Below are positions 6,354 through 13,578 of a stretch of 21,319 nt of DNA, piece after piece. This DNA comes from a virus: the IMG/VR virus record IMGVR_UViG_3300045970_000221, positions 1 to 21,319 of that record. The stretch is one strand, 5' to 3'. The notes beneath the pieces were generated by a model. The model made no database searches, had not been told where the DNA came from, and worked only from the letters and a program-made list of their open reading frames with translations. A program made the position numbers and the translations under genes. Within the stretch, counting starts at the first letter, position 1. Every line of letters begins with the position of its first letter.

Positions 6354-6601
6354 TACTTCTTGGCGATCTGCTTGCCAGTGGCCACAGCGTTGGCTGAGAC
6401 AGCTGCACCTTCGGCAGCGATCTGCAGCATCTCATTGCTGAGATCTGGGGCTACGGTGGTCTTGACACCGTCCTTGACATCGATAGCCGTCTTGCGCTCA
6501 TCGACCTCCTTGGGGGCTGGTGCTGCAGCCAGCTGGGCTTTGATGGCCAGGAGCTCAAAGTCGATGAGCTCACCGCGGGCGCTTCGAATGAAACGAGACA
6601 T
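6353..6601 (-). CDS. Small conserved T4-like phage protein, 82 aa
   Basis: The protein begins MSRFIRSARGELIDFELLAIK and is otherwise Ala- and Lys-rich. Proteins with an 'SRF-R-xRGE-xDFxLL-IK' beginning are, from memory, uncharacterised conserved phage proteins of T4-like genomes; no function is known to me. The ATG at 6601 is chosen over one 12 codons earlier because AGGAG lies 9 nt upstream of it. An exact TATAAATA late-promoter motif lies about 40 nt upstream, so this is the first gene of a probable late cluster that includes the Cys-rich protein, co-chaperonin, GNAT-like protein and membrane protein. Confidence 0.7.
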   Translation of the reverse strand: MSRFIRSARGELIDFELLAIKAQLAAAPAPKEVDERKTAIDVKDGVKTTVAPDLSNEMLQIAAEGAAVSANAVATGKQIAKK

Positions 6602-6641
6602 AGGGATTTTCTCCTGATTGTGTGCGCTATATGGCACGTTG

Positions 6642-6649
6642 TATTTATA
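6642..6649 (-). promoter_or_regulatory. T4-type late promoter, exact TATAAATA
   Basis: TATAAATA on the minus strand matches the T4 late-promoter consensus at all eight positions. It lies in the 72-nt gap between the polymerase III-like fragment and the 82-aa protein, about 40 nt before an ATG with a good ribosome site. In T4 this element is read by host RNA polymerase carrying gp55 and gp33 with the sliding clamp. Those factors are not in this window. Confidence 0.7.
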
Positions 6650-6673
6650 GGTGCCCGCCCATGAGCTGGTCGC

Positions 6674-7228
6674 TCAATCGTGAAAAAATTCGGCGGCTGG
6701 AACCTGAAGTTTGATGCAGTCCACCGAGTGCAGTCCGAGTAGGAAGAGGACATACGAAGCACAGGATGACCCACGACCGACGCCCCAGACCACGTTGTTG
6801 GCTCGGAAGGTGTCGATGACGTAGATGACGGTCTTGACAAACTCGATCATGCCGCGCTGCTTGATCTCATCATACTCTTCCTCCATGCGACAGAGGGCCT
6901 CGTCCTCTTCTTGAACGCTGTAGGCCAGTTCATCCTCACGCTTGATGTAGGCAGCGGCAATGCGCTCCCACAGATCCATGGTCAGGTACTCGTCAGGAAG
7001 CTGCCAGCGGAAGTCCAGGCTGATGGGCTCAGGCTGATCCAGCTTGATCTCGAGCTCCTCTGGAACCTGGGCATTGAACTGCTCAACCTCCCAACCGGTC
7101 TCAGTGACGCGCAGCTGGGCAGGAGAGACGCCGAGCAGCAGACACCGGGCCACCATCTCAGGAGAGATGACAGAGACCCCGTCGAAGCGAAGGACACGGT
7201 CGATGAGGTCCACTGCCAGGCGTTTCAC
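6674..7228 (-). CDS. Stand-alone DNA polymerase III alpha-like fragment, 184 aa
   Basis: Residues 129-183 run collinear with the start of the polymerase region of bacterial DNA polymerase III alpha: a helix IEFVKTVIYVIDTFRANN, then GVGRGSSCASYVLFLLGLHS (149-168), corresponding to the family pattern GxGRGSxxxSLVAYxLGIT. The ORF ends where the catalytic Asp motif (PDFDIDF) would begin in a complete enzyme, and no PHP domain is present, so it cannot be a polymerase alone. The N-terminal 120 residues are acidic and helical and unfamiliar. It starts with GTG overlapping the previous stop (GTGA). A nucleotide- or template-binding role, or interference with the host replicase, are possibilities only. 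Confidence 0.7.
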   Translation of the reverse strand: MKRLAVDLIDRVLRFDGVSVISPEMVARCLLLGVSPAQLRVTETGWEVEQFNAQVPEELEIKLDQPEPISLDFRWQLPDEYLTMDLWERIAAAYIKREDELAYSVQEEDEALCRMEEEYDEIKQRGMIEFVKTVIYVIDTFRANNVVWGVGRGSSCASYVLFLLGLHSVDCIKLQVPAAEFFHD

Positions 7229-7509
7229 TGTTCGGCTGCCTCGATCAGACGTGCAGCGCGTTCAGCTGATGTCAGCCGCTTGACGCCCAACGCGAAGCCG
7301 GCGTACTTCATCAGCACCGTCATCGGCACGTCGGTGAAGGGGTGCTCGCAGTAGAACTGCACGGCGCCCCAGTTGCCAGTCTCGATGAACTTGGCCAGGC
7401 TGGTGGTGTGTGCCGGGTTGGTCGGGTCGAACTGAGCACGGTGCGCGCTGGTGGCACGCAGGGCGGTCGACAGGTTCAGAACGTCGGAGGTATCGGAGAA
7501 GTCGGGCAT
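7225..7509 (-). CDS. Small unknown phage protein, 94 aa
   Basis: This is an intact ORF with AGGA 6 nt before the ATG. The middle contains FIETGNWGAVQFYCEHPFTD, followed by VPMTVLMKYAGFALGVKRL and a helical, Ala/Arg-rich end. I associate this arrangement with uncharacterised phage proteins but cannot name a family or function. It is followed at a 4-nt overlap by the polymerase III alpha-like fragment, so the two may work together or simply share translation. Confidence 0.65.
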   Translation of the reverse strand: MPDFSDTSDVLNLSTALRATSAHRAQFDPTNPAHTTSLAKFIETGNWGAVQFYCEHPFTDVPMTVLMKYAGFALGVKRLTSAERAARLIEAAEQ

Positions 7510-7538
7510 GGTGTCCTCAGTGGGTTGCGGGTTGAAAA

Positions 7539-7820
7539 TCAGTCGCGGATCATCATCAAGTAGATGTGCCGAAATGCTTGGATCGTCTTCACCTGGGTCT
7601 CGGTTGGCTTCTTGGAGATCACCTTCTGCGTGTCTGAGCCGTGGTAGTGCTCTTCGTCTTCGACGAGAAACCCTTTGCTGTTCAGGTACGCATCGACCGG
7701 CATTCCGAGGGAGTGGTACACGTCAGCGCGGATCTGCTGAAGGACTTCGCCCGGGTCAACAGTCACGCTGACTGATCGTTGGGTGGTCTCAATGCCTTTG
7801 ATGCGCATAGTGTTGGTCAC
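7539..7820 (-). CDS. Small unknown phage protein, 93 aa
   Basis: This ORF starts with GTG at 7820, overlapping the dCMP deaminase stop (GTGA); an ATG four codons later (7808) is an alternative. Neither start has a clear ribosome site, so coupling to the deaminase gene is likely. The sequence opens with a beta-type segment (RSVSVTVDPGEVLQQIRADVY) and ends with a helix (FRHIYLMMIRD). I do not recognise it. Confidence 0.6.
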   Translation of the reverse strand: MTNTMRIKGIETTQRSVSVTVDPGEVLQQIRADVYHSLGMPVDAYLNSKGFLVEDEEHYHGSDTQKVISKKPTETQVKTIQAFRHIYLMMIRD

Positions 7821-8647
7821 AGGAAGGAGGATCGGTAGGGACCTGGCTTCTCTTCAGCAGGTCCAGCGGGTGAAGCAGCAGGTTGCGGTCGGGTAGCCGC
7901 GGCATGCGCCTGCAGCAGTGCCGCAACTTCGTCATCAGAAGGTACGTCGTCCGGCTTGATCAGCGGCAGCGCGAAGGGGTCATCGATCTTGGGCGTCTCG
8001 ACTGGTACTGGCTTGGCCACTGACTGGGCACGTAGCTTGGCTGCCAGATCCTCTGGCGAGGTGGTGATCTGCTTGAGGACCGAGACGCGCGGTGGAGGGG
8101 CGGGGGTCGGCGCAGGTGGCTGCGTCTGACGGACAACTGCAGGTGCCGGCTCAGGGGTGAAGTGGCCGCCTTGAACTGCAGACACTGAGAGTTGATCTAC
8201 AACAACACCACGCTTCAGCAGGAAGTCCACGCCGCTGTGATCTCGGTAGAGATTGCGGAAGACGACACGACGAATGCCTGCCTGCTTGATGAGCTTGGCA
8301 CACTCGAAACAGGGGGAGTAGCGGGTGTAGATGGTGGCGCCTTCGGCACCTTCGCCGCCTGCCTTGGCCAACTTCATCAACACATTGCTCTCTGCGTGCA
8401 AAACCTCGGGCTTCGTGCGCATGGCACTCTCACCTGGCAGGTCCTCATCTTCCCAGACCTCACACACATCATCAGGGTCTCCGGCGGGCATCCCATTGTA
8501 CCCATCAGAAATGATACGTTTGTCCTTGACCAGGAGGGCGCCGACCTGGAGGCGGTTGCCCTTCGAGCGCTTCGCCCAGATCTCAGCCATCTGCATGTAG
8601 GCTTCGTCGAGTTCGATGCGGTCGGGATTGATGGTGATTGCTTGCAT
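7817..8647 (-). CDS. cd: dCMP deaminase with long proline-rich C-terminal extension, 276 aa
   Basis: This zinc enzyme deaminates dCMP to dUMP, feeding dTMP synthesis. The catalytic motif is HAE (84-86), with PCFEC (112-116) supplying the other zinc cysteines; ISDGYNGMPAG is typical of the dCMP deaminase family. The enzyme core ends near residue 158, and T4 Cd is about 193 aa. A further stretch of about 115 residues rich in Pro, Ala and Val is unusual for the family and has no motif I recognise. The ATG at 8647 lies exactly 6 nt after a TACAAT hexamer without a ribosome site, so the message may be leaderless. The gene is followed by a 4-nt-overlapping small ORF. Confidence 0.92.
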   Translation of the reverse strand: MQAITINPDRIELDEAYMQMAEIWAKRSKGNRLQVGALLVKDKRIISDGYNGMPAGDPDDVCEVWEDEDLPGESAMRTKPEVLHAESNVLMKLAKAGGEGAEGATIYTRYSPCFECAKLIKQAGIRRVVFRNLYRDHSGVDFLLKRGVVVDQLSVSAVQGGHFTPEPAPAVVRQTQPPAPTPAPPPRVSVLKQITTSPEDLAAKLRAQSVAKPVPVETPKIDDPFALPLIKPDDVPSDDEVAALLQAHAAATRPQPAASPAGPAEEKPGPYRSSFL

Positions 8648-8653
8648 ACGGCT

Positions 8654-8664
8654 ATTGTATCACA
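8654..8664 (-). promoter_or_regulatory. Putative leaderless promoter, -10 TGTGATACAAT
   Basis: The minus-strand TGTGATACAAT is identical over 11 nt to the site before the gene starting at 153. It ends 6 nt before the deaminase ATG at 8647. It overlaps the stop codon of the preceding gene (8662-8660). There is no clear -35, so the extended TGn element would have to carry recognition. Confidence 0.6.
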
Positions 8665-9310
8665 AGCCTTTGAAGTAGAGACCCTTCTTGTCCAGGACCA
8701 CGATCTTCGTGTCGGGGCTGACCCAACCTGCCTTGCCCTGCACGTTGACCTTCAGGTTGTCCTTCAGGGCTTCGCGAGCAACCGAGAGGAAGCGAGCGGC
8801 AGCGGTGTTGATCTGGAAGAGGCGACCGTAGTGAGACCGCAGCTTGATCTTCCAAGAAGGGCCGAAGCCGGCGTTGGGTCGTTGATCGACTGCGGTGACG
8901 GTGCAGAGGACCATCACGTCGTCGCCTTCAGCGATGGAGGGCCAGACCTTGACTTGTTCTTCGGTCTCGACCAAACGGTCGTAGGTCTTGACGACGTTCA
9001 TCAGCTGGGCTGGGGAGAGGTAGCCACGAGAGATGTACTGCTGCGAGAGGCTCTCGATGAAGTCGTTGCCGAAGTCGGGAACCGTCTGACCGAGATGATC
9101 GACTTTGGTCTTGGATGTGTTCAGCACGCGGTAGATGGCGAGCTTCTCCTTCTCGGTCAGACCAGCTTCAAACTGGTCCTTGATCAGCTGCTTCTCAGCG
9201 GCCCATTGGGCGACTTGAGCTGCACGTTTCGCCTCACGCTCTGCGATCTTGGCTGCCTTGCGGTCCAAGTCACGTTGCGCACGTTCTTCGGGGGTGAGTT
9301 TCTTTGCCAT
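8660..9310 (-). CDS. Unknown phage protein, helical N-terminus and possible OB-fold, 216 aa
   Basis: Residues 1-45 form a highly charged Lys/Arg/Ala helix (ERAQRDLDRKAAKIAEREAK). A middle part includes FIESLSQQYISRGYLSPAQL (84-103), a helical motif seen, from memory, in various phage and helicase-associated proteins. Residues from about 128 (GDDVMVLCTVTAVDQ, WKIKLRSHYGRLFQI, TKIVVLDKKGLYF) are beta-rich and could be an OB-fold, suggesting nucleic-acid binding. None of this is specific enough to name it. The ATG at 9310 is preferred over one six codons earlier because a TATAAT ends exactly 6 nt upstream, which would place the earlier ATG upstream of the transcript. Confidence 0.65.
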   Translation of the reverse strand: MAKKLTPEERAQRDLDRKAAKIAEREAKRAAQVAQWAAEKQLIKDQFEAGLTEKEKLAIYRVLNTSKTKVDHLGQTVPDFGNDFIESLSQQYISRGYLSPAQLMNVVKTYDRLVETEEQVKVWPSIAEGDDVMVLCTVTAVDQRPNAGFGPSWKIKLRSHYGRLFQINTAAARFLSVAREALKDNLKVNVQGKAGWVSPDTKIVVLDKKGLYFKGL

Positions 9311-9316
9311 GAATGC

Positions 9317-9345
9317 ATTATACACCAACCTGCATTCTTGTACAC
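9317..9345 (-). promoter_or_regulatory. Putative leaderless promoter: GTGTAC - 17 bp - TATAAT
   Basis: A perfect -10 TATAAT (9322-9317) ends 6 nt before the ATG at 9310. GTGTAC (9345-9340) lies 17 bp upstream, inside GTGTACAA, the same 8-mer at the same spacing as before the gene starting at 153. It follows the stem-loop that closes the tail-fibre cluster, so it should start a new unit. Confidence 0.65.
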
Positions 9346-9351
9346 ATCAAG

Positions 9352-9378
9352 GATGTAACAGCCGAAAGCTGTTACATC
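9352..9378 (-). terminator. Stem-loop terminator of the tail-fibre cluster
   Basis: This is a perfect 11-bp inverted repeat (arms 9378-9368 and 9362-9352) with loop TTTCG on the minus strand, beginning directly after the TAA of the third fibre gene. There is no clear T-run after it, so it may act with a factor or mainly protect the mRNA 3' end. Confidence 0.65.
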
Positions 9379-11103
9379 TTAGAGCAGTCCGCACATGGTG
9401 TAGCCACCGTTGTTGACCACCGACTTAGTGCCAACGTTGACCCCGTTCTTGAAGAAGATCACGTTGCCGTTGCTGCTGTCGTAGACCATACCGATGATGT
9501 CGCCGGTTGTCCATGTCGGTGCGTTCGGGGTGCCAGAGGATGCATCACCGTAGCCGACCAAGAAGCCGGTGCTAGTGTAGTAGACACCAAAGGGGCCGCC
9601 GGTGCTGGAGTTGGGATCGAAGGGACCAGCGTAGCCTTGAGTGAAATAGCCAACAGCACCAGTACCGGTGAAGGTGCCAGCGGTAAACTCCCATGCCGAG
9701 AAGAAAGTGTCAGTCCCAAGTGACGTCACGCCGATAGCAGTCGGCGTTGTGCTAAAGCCAACACGCGTCAAGGTGATAGTCGTTGGGTCCGTCAGCGTAG
9801 CACCTGTTGGCAGCTGCGTCGCATCAAAGGTATCACTGAAGTTGGTGAATGTGCCGGTGCTGTATGCTGCCTGGTAGTTGCTGAAGTACGTTGAGGCAGT
9901 CCCAGATCTCAGCATGTAGGTGTAGGTAGGGGCCACAACTGCAGCGGCCAAGTATCCAGAGACATCCCAAACGTTGGGCGCAACCTTGACGATGGTAGCC
10001 TTGCCCATCAACTTGTCGATGGTGAGACCATCTGGGCTGTTGATAGTAACGCCACTACCTGGAACGAAGGTGATGTTGCCTGTGCCTGTCTTCGTGAAGA
10101 TAGCTGAGCCACCGGCCGGCATCGGACCTGGATTGAGAGGGCTGAAGTTGTTGTCAAGGTAGGTGTCGGTACCGGTCCAGCTGCTGTCGGGCGGCACGGC
10201 GACGGCGATGTTGGTAGCAGCGCCAAGGCGGTAGTGAGTGTTGTGCTCACGCGCCGAGCCAAAGTTCAGCGAGGTGGTGACGGCGTAGTTGATGGTAACC
10301 AATGGGGCCGGCTTGATGGGACCGAGAGTTGCAGGCACCCAGTTAGTGCCATCCCACTGAAGCATCTGACCAACAGTCGGTGCAGCGGTGATGGTATCAA
10401 CATCAGTAAGAGCGTTAATACTAAATGGACGAACATCAACTGTCATAGTCCCAGGTGCAGCCGCTGTGCCACCACCAGATGGGCTGGCCAGAAGAGTAGC
10501 ACCGAAAGCCACCTTAGAAGTAACCCAGTCAAGTTGCTGACCCAGGAATGGGCCGTAGCCATCAGTAGTCAGTCGATTTTCGTCAACATACTTCTTTGAT
10601 GCTGGATGGTAGTCCGCAGTTGGGGTGTAAACGACAGTGTTAGCGAAGCCGATCTTGCTGACCAACTGTATCTGCAAGCCTGTGACATCAGCGATGGCGT
10701 GTGTATGGCCAACATCTACCTTCGTATCAAGGGTCGTCTGCAGACCTGTGACATCAGCGATGACGTGTGTGTGAACGAGCGGTGCATAGGTGCCGCTGTA
10801 GTCAGGAAGCGCCGGCGCCTGTTTGTAGACATGCATGTCCCAGACACCAGGACTGATATAGGATACACGAACGTATTCGCCATAGGTGATGGGGGCAGTG
10901 CCGTTCAACGAGTTGAGGGTGACGGACGGGGCGGCTACCAGCGTCAGTGAAGCCCACAGGGAAACGTTGACGATCTCAATGTAGGCGCCGGCTGGCCAAG
11001 TCTGCGTCGTGGAGCCAACGAGCACCTGAATGGCATCGGAAGTGGCGCAGTCGAGGCGAACACGCGTGCCATTCTGTGATGACAGGAGGGTGTAGGTGAT
11101 CAT
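9379..11103 (-). CDS. Tail fibre with C-terminal SPRY-like domain, 574 aa
   Basis: This is a structural fibre protein, probably for receptor recognition. The N-terminus (about 1-90) is a beta-rich domain unlike the other two fibres. It is followed by HTHVIADVTGLQ and HTHAIADVTGLQ repeats typical of phage tail fibres, SPTADYHPASKKYVDE, and LTDVDTITAAPTVGQMLQWDGTNW, a 'QxLxWDGTxWxP' element also present in the large fibre. The last 45 residues (TTGDIIGMVYDSSNGNVIFF, then KNGVNVG) match the end of SPRY/B30.2-like domains, known as recognition modules. The start has AAGGA upstream, 38 nt after the previous stop. A strong stem-loop follows. Confidence 0.85.
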   Translation of the reverse strand: MITYTLLSSQNGTRVRLDCATSDAIQVLVGSTTQTWPAGAYIEIVNVSLWASLTLVAAPSVTLNSLNGTAPITYGEYVRVSYISPGVWDMHVYKQAPALPDYSGTYAPLVHTHVIADVTGLQTTLDTKVDVGHTHAIADVTGLQIQLVSKIGFANTVVYTPTADYHPASKKYVDENRLTTDGYGPFLGQQLDWVTSKVAFGATLLASPSGGGTAAAPGTMTVDVRPFSINALTDVDTITAAPTVGQMLQWDGTNWVPATLGPIKPAPLVTINYAVTTSLNFGSAREHNTHYRLGAATNIAVAVPPDSSWTGTDTYLDNNFSPLNPGPMPAGGSAIFTKTGTGNITFVPGSGVTINSPDGLTIDKLMGKATIVKVAPNVWDVSGYLAAAVVAPTYTYMLRSGTASTYFSNYQAAYSTGTFTNFSDTFDATQLPTGATLTDPTTITLTRVGFSTTPTAIGVTSLGTDTFFSAWEFTAGTFTGTGAVGYFTQGYAGPFDPNSSTGGPFGVYYTSTGFLVGYGDASSGTPNAPTWTTGDIIGMVYDSSNGNVIFFKNGVNVGTKSVVNNGGYTMCGLL

Positions 11104-11141
11104 ACTATGTCCTTAGATGGCCGCTGACAGATAGATCATGG

Positions 11142-13121
11142 CTATGCCACCAACAGAATGGTGGATGATGGCAGCGACGGCGTCAACGTAGCATCGATGG
11201 TGAGGGAGTTGGCGACATCGTTGTAGGTGAGGGAGATATTGGTGCCAGCCTGTAGCAAGGCCGCCACTCGGCCATCGACAGCCTCACTGAAGTCGGTAAC
11301 ATCGGCAGCCACATGGGTGTGCACCACAGCGGCCTTGCTGTCGAGGATTGGCTGAAGACCAACGACCTCACCGATGACGTGTGTGTGGCCCAACTGGGAG
11401 TAGCGGCTGTCGTAACCAAGGTAGCCGACCGGCAGATAGACACCGTCGTGGTTGTGGTTAATGATAGCCTTGTCATCAAGAGCAATCTGCAGCCCAGTCA
11501 CATCAGCAATAATGTGGTTGTGCGAGACCTGTGCCTTGCCAGCAAGTGCAAGCACAAGGCCGCTGACACTTGTCAATTGCCAGTTGCTATAGGTAGCATC
11601 TACCTTAGTGCTGACTGCAAGCGTCAGCGCATCCAAGGCGGGCGGAAGATCAGTGATGTCAGTAATTACGTGACTATGCACGCGATCGGCCTTTGCATTG
11701 ATCGCAAGTTGAAGGCTATCTACTGCATTCTGCAGGCTGGTCATCAGGGAAGTAATTGCCTCCTGTAGACCATTGACCGTGCTGATCTCCTGGGTATGGG
11801 CAAATGGCGCGTAACGTGTGTCAAACCCAGTGTAGCCAATTGGAAGGTAAAGCAGATCATGATTGTGACCAACAATCGACTTGGTGTCGAGGGCATCTTG
11901 AAGACCAATGATCGTGCTGATGGCCTGGGTGTGACCAATGAGGGCGCGGGCTGCTACATCTGTCTGAAGAGTTGCTACATCTGCATTCAGCACAATGAGA
12001 TTGGTCACTGCCGAGGAAGGCATGAAACCCGGTGTAGCAGCAGTAGCATTAGGTGCTGATACGGACCACACGCGTTCACCAATCAGGTTTGTGCTAAATG
12101 ATGTGGTGATTGGTGCTACACCACTAACAATGATATCATTCGCATTTGCCTGAAAGATCTGAGGCATTGTCTCAGCATCGATCTGAAAGAGCACTGTCTG
12201 CTTGTTCTTGACAAAGCCTACACGGTAGACAAGCAGTGAATTTGGGCGAACCGTAGTTACTTGGCCGCCAGCATTACAGTAGAGCGGGGCGCCAAGATGT
12301 GCTGACCAGTCCCATTGGTCCCACTGGATCTCACCAGACTGGGTGAGCACACCAAGGTCATTAGGCTGTAGTGGCATCTGCACGATACCGATAGGCGTAC
12401 GTGCAACTGGCAACGATGGATCGCTGGATGCAAGTCCTACGGTGTCTGCACCCGTAAAGTAGACTAAACTAAAGGCTGGGATAGTCTGTGAGGCACGAAC
12501 TGGCACAAAGGCATTTGGCGGAATAGCCAGCACGCCTGACGTGCTTGACGTGGTACGAATGTAGACAGGCGTAGAGGTAGTCAGAAACTCAAAGTTGACT
12601 GCGCGCACTGGGCGCTGCAGCGTATCAACCATGATGTAGCCGCCTTCAGCCTCTGAGGCAAGACCTACCTGTGATCCGCGGGTATTGGCATCAATGTTGG
12701 TAAGAGCAGCATTATGCACGTGTGCGGCAAACACCGCCACCTTTGCTGCCCATTTTGTCCCAGTCCACACCTTCATCGTGGTGTCAGATAGATCAAACCA
12801 ATGCTGGTCAAAGACTGGAGAAACAGGTGCGACGAGGCCATAAACTGGTGCCAGTGCGGTGATCTTGTACTGCACCAGTGCAGTTAGAAGATCAATCTCC
12901 CAATAGATGTAGCACTCACCAGAGATTGGGCCCCAGGCAGCGTTGACATCGCGATCAAAGATCTGCACGTAGTTAGAGCCACCATGGGCAAACGTTACTA
13001 CTGTTGGGTCAGGTGATACATTGAAGTCGATGAAACTTGCAGTAGCAGATGGCACCAAAAACAGCGGAGTAGAACCTGACTTGTAGAAGGAGATGAGGCC
13101 TTGGCGAAATGGGATTTTCAT
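11142..13121 (-). CDS. Tail fibre, paralogue of the large fibre, 659 aa
   Basis: The first 385 or so residues are paralogous to the 1515-aa fibre: MKIPFRQGLISFYKSGSTP against MKIPFRQGIVSCYKVGNTP, then AFAHGG/TFAHGG, YWEIDLLT, QHWFD, TTMKVWTGTKW, FEFLTT/FEFLTS, ANAFVPVRA, GEIQWDQW. This shared part is probably the virion-anchoring domain. The rest is a run of His-rich fibre repeats: GHTQAISTIIGLQ, GHNHDLLYLPIGY, SHVITDITDL, SHNHIIADVTGLQ, NHNHDGVYLPVGY, GHTHVIGEVVGLQ, HTHVAADVTDF. These HxH motifs resemble metal-coordinating repeats of fibre tips. It ends abruptly after DATLTPSLPSSTILLVA, without the long GTVTSV modules. Confidence 0.85.
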   Translation of the reverse strand: MKIPFRQGLISFYKSGSTPLFLVPSATASFIDFNVSPDPTVVTFAHGGSNYVQIFDRDVNAAWGPISGECYIYWEIDLLTALVQYKITALAPVYGLVAPVSPVFDQHWFDLSDTTMKVWTGTKWAAKVAVFAAHVHNAALTNIDANTRGSQVGLASEAEGGYIMVDTLQRPVRAVNFEFLTTSTPVYIRTTSSTSGVLAIPPNAFVPVRASQTIPAFSLVYFTGADTVGLASSDPSLPVARTPIGIVQMPLQPNDLGVLTQSGEIQWDQWDWSAHLGAPLYCNAGGQVTTVRPNSLLVYRVGFVKNKQTVLFQIDAETMPQIFQANANDIIVSGVAPITTSFSTNLIGERVWSVSAPNATAATPGFMPSSAVTNLIVLNADVATLQTDVAARALIGHTQAISTIIGLQDALDTKSIVGHNHDLLYLPIGYTGFDTRYAPFAHTQEISTVNGLQEAITSLMTSLQNAVDSLQLAINAKADRVHSHVITDITDLPPALDALTLAVSTKVDATYSNWQLTSVSGLVLALAGKAQVSHNHIIADVTGLQIALDDKAIINHNHDGVYLPVGYLGYDSRYSQLGHTHVIGEVVGLQPILDSKAAVVHTHVAADVTDFSEAVDGRVAALLQAGTNISLTYNDVANSLTIDATLTPSLPSSTILLVA

Positions 13122-13139
13122 TAGTTCAGCCTATTTGTG

Positions 13140-13571
13140 CTATGGTGCAGTAGGCCAGTTGATAGTCCAAGGATACCCACCTTGGTTAGGCACATTGCGA
13201 AGGGCCTGGCGATATGCTACCCATAGTGCAGCGGTGGGGGCATCGAGTGCTACGTCTGCAAGTTGTGTCCAGTCGCATTCACGCAGCATACTATCGCGCG
13301 TTGCACGGGCAGTTATGATCTGATCTGTAGTAAGTGTATCCTGTTCTGCCTGCGTTAGTGCTTCAATCTGCCACACCTGCTGACCATTGACAGGGGTAAT
13401 CTCAATAGCCCGCTCAAACCAGGCAGTGATTGGTTCTGCAGAGGTGTTGTAGGCGACAAAGTCACCGACAACTGTGGTGCCGACAGGGATGGAGCAGTGC
13501 GGCATTGCCTGCCGCACATCGTCCAGGGTTAGACGAAGCTGATTGGTGACAGTGTTATGGTAGAAGATCAT
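13140..13571 (-). CDS. Tail-fibre assembly chaperone, 143 aa
   Basis: The C-terminal half, from RDSMLRECDWTQLADVALD through WVAYRQALRNVPNQ to WPTAP, is the diagnostic signature of the phage tail assembly chaperone domain (Phage_tail_APC): R-x-x-x-L-x-x-x-D-W-T, W-x-x-Y-R-Q-x-L-R and a final Pro-rich WP. Such proteins help fibres fold and trimerise. The position directly after the 1515-aa fibre and before its paralogue is as expected, and it could serve both. The ATG at 13571 is 7 nt past the fibre stop; no strong ribosome site is seen, so expression may rely on coupling. Confidence 0.85.
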   Translation of the reverse strand: MIFYHNTVTNQLRLTLDDVRQAMPHCSIPVGTTVVGDFVAYNTSAEPITAWFERAIEITPVNGQQVWQIEALTQAEQDTLTTDQIITARATRDSMLRECDWTQLADVALDAPTAALWVAYRQALRNVPNQGGYPWTINWPTAP

Positions 13572-13578
13572 GATCTAT

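Noticed and set aside
8495-8515. ATTGTA (TACAAT on the minus strand) within the deaminase gene
   Set aside because: It is part of codons for the conserved GYNGMP segment and has no suitably placed start codon for a known gene.
8192-9358. Long + strand ORF of 388 codons
   Set aside because: It lies opposite the dCMP deaminase and the adjacent minus-strand gene, has low-complexity Asp/Leu/Val composition typical of an antisense shadow, and lacks a recognisable motif.
13131-13139. CACAAATAG before the 659-aa fibre gene as a late promoter
   Set aside because: It has two mismatches and is only about 10 nt from the ATG; the cluster can be read from the site at 18620.
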